DNA of 6,064 nt from DATBAK01 sp036787815 (lineage in GTDB: Bacteria; Actinomycetota; Acidimicrobiia; IMCC26256; PALSA-610). Of this stretch, positions 5,694-6,064 are shown in pieces. A program made the position numbers and the translations under genes. Numbering within the stretch: the stretch's first letter is position 1; every line of letters begins with the position of its first letter. The stretch lies in assembly GCA_036787815.1 (NCBI GenBank), contig DAIQOP010000246.1, positions 1-6,064 on the forward strand, in the 5' to 3' direction. A model generated the notes under the pieces. The model was not told the DNA's origin. It saw nothing but the letters and a program-made list of their open reading frames with translations, and did not search any database.

Positions 5694-5799
5694 GCGCACT
5701 CGGAGCCACGAGAACCGGCTGCCTCCCATCCCGCGTGCGGAGCGCGAGCGGAGCTTCTCGGCGCCGCCAGGCGCCCTCAGCGCGACCGAGCGCGACCAG
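5694..5799. other. Convergent intergenic region
   Basis: A 106-base spacer between the stops of the amidohydrolase (plus) and the right-edge SDR (minus). It contains a GC hairpin (5760-5775) and a near-perfect tandem 10-mer, AGCGCGACCG at 5779-5788 and AGCGCGACCA at 5789-5798, abutting the SDR stop. No gene fits here. Confidence 0.6.
5760..5775. terminator. Possible bidirectional terminator hairpin
   Basis: GGCGCC-GCCA-GGCGCC forms a 6-bp all-GC stem with a 4-base loop between two convergent genes, the place where a terminator is expected. No T-run follows on either strand, as is common in actinobacteria, so the call rests on stem and position only. Confidence 0.35.
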
Positions 5800-6064
5800 T
5801 CATTTCGGGGGGAAACGCACGGCGCCGTCGATGCGGATGACCTCGCCGTTGAGGTACGAGTTGGTCGCGATGTGCTCGACCAGCTGCCCGAACTCGTCGG
5901 GGTAACCCATCCGGTGGGGGAACGGCACGATCGAGGTGAGCCCTTCCTTCATCGCGTCGGGCACGAACCCGAAGATCGGCGTGTCGAAGCTGCCCGGCGC
6001 GATCGTCATCACGCGGATGCCGAGGACCCCGAGGTCGCGGGCCATCGGCAGCGTCATGCCGACC
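5800..6064 (-). CDS. SDR family oxidoreductase, HSD17B10-like (3-hydroxyacyl-CoA dehydrogenase type 2), C-terminal part
   Basis: The last 87 codons of a gene entering from the right edge; codons upstream of the Met at 6057 continue in frame (Val, Gly), so the true start is outside the window. The sequence VGMTLPMARDLG, GIRVMTIAPGSFDTP, the loop VPFPHRMGYPDEFGQLVEHI and the end LNGEVIRIDGAVRFPP follow the C-terminal half of human HSD17B10 and its bacterial relatives, which oxidise 3-hydroxyacyl-CoA, 2-methyl-3-hydroxybutyryl-CoA or hydroxysteroids with NAD. The IAPG motif is intact, unlike in the other SDR of this window. The cofactor site and Tyr-Lys pair lie beyond the edge. The gene is convergent with the amidohydrolase and so is not in its operon; a lipid or isoleucine catabolic role fits the surroundings. 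Confidence 0.88.
   Translation of the reverse strand, partial: VGMTLPMARDLGVLGIRVMTIAPGSFDTPIFGFVPDAMKEGLTSIVPFPHRMGYPDEFGQLVEHIATNSYLNGEVIRIDGAVRFPPK

Overview
The window looks like chromosomal DNA of a high-GC actinobacterium, probably an uncultured one assembled from a metagenome. The signs are strong G/C third-position bias, Shine-Dalgarno starts including one GTG, a TadB-type pilus protein at the left edge, and a cluster of CoA/steroid-type catabolic genes. A 10-base N run (542-551) marks a scaffold join, so links across it are only as good as the scaffolding. The lineage cannot be fixed from the sequence.

Left part (1-1440), a patchwork. The C-terminal half of a TadB-like pilus assembly membrane protein enters from the left edge and switches in frame to an unrelated tail. 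Next come a gene-poor stretch with the N gap and a small three-helix membrane protein of unknown function on the minus strand. A decayed tyrosine recombinase (integrase) tail on the plus strand is split by a frameshift at a short CA repeat. Base composition is more mixed here than further right (33/60 G+C in bases 1-60 against 47/60 in 2821-2880).

Middle (1439-2263). No convincing gene. It holds several inverted repeats and, at 2072-2191, four 16-base hairpin units sharing TCGC/GCGA tetraloops and an ACC(T) 3' flank, with covarying stems.

Right part (2264-6064), a coherent catabolic locus. A minus-strand set runs SDR oxidoreductase, NTF2/SnoaL-like protein, crotonase-fold protein; the last two overlap by ATGA. 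An amidohydrolase-2 family gene diverges from the SDR. The 111-base divergent spacer contains TAGAACAGGTTCCA, an exact match to the KstR operator consensus TnnAACnnGTTnnA known from mycobacterial and rhodococcal cholesterol regulons. A second, HSD17B10-like SDR, convergent with the amidohydrolase, runs off the right edge. Together the gene types and the operator suggest a KstR-like regulated pathway for a sterol-like or other lipid/CoA substrate; the substrate itself cannot be read from the sequence.
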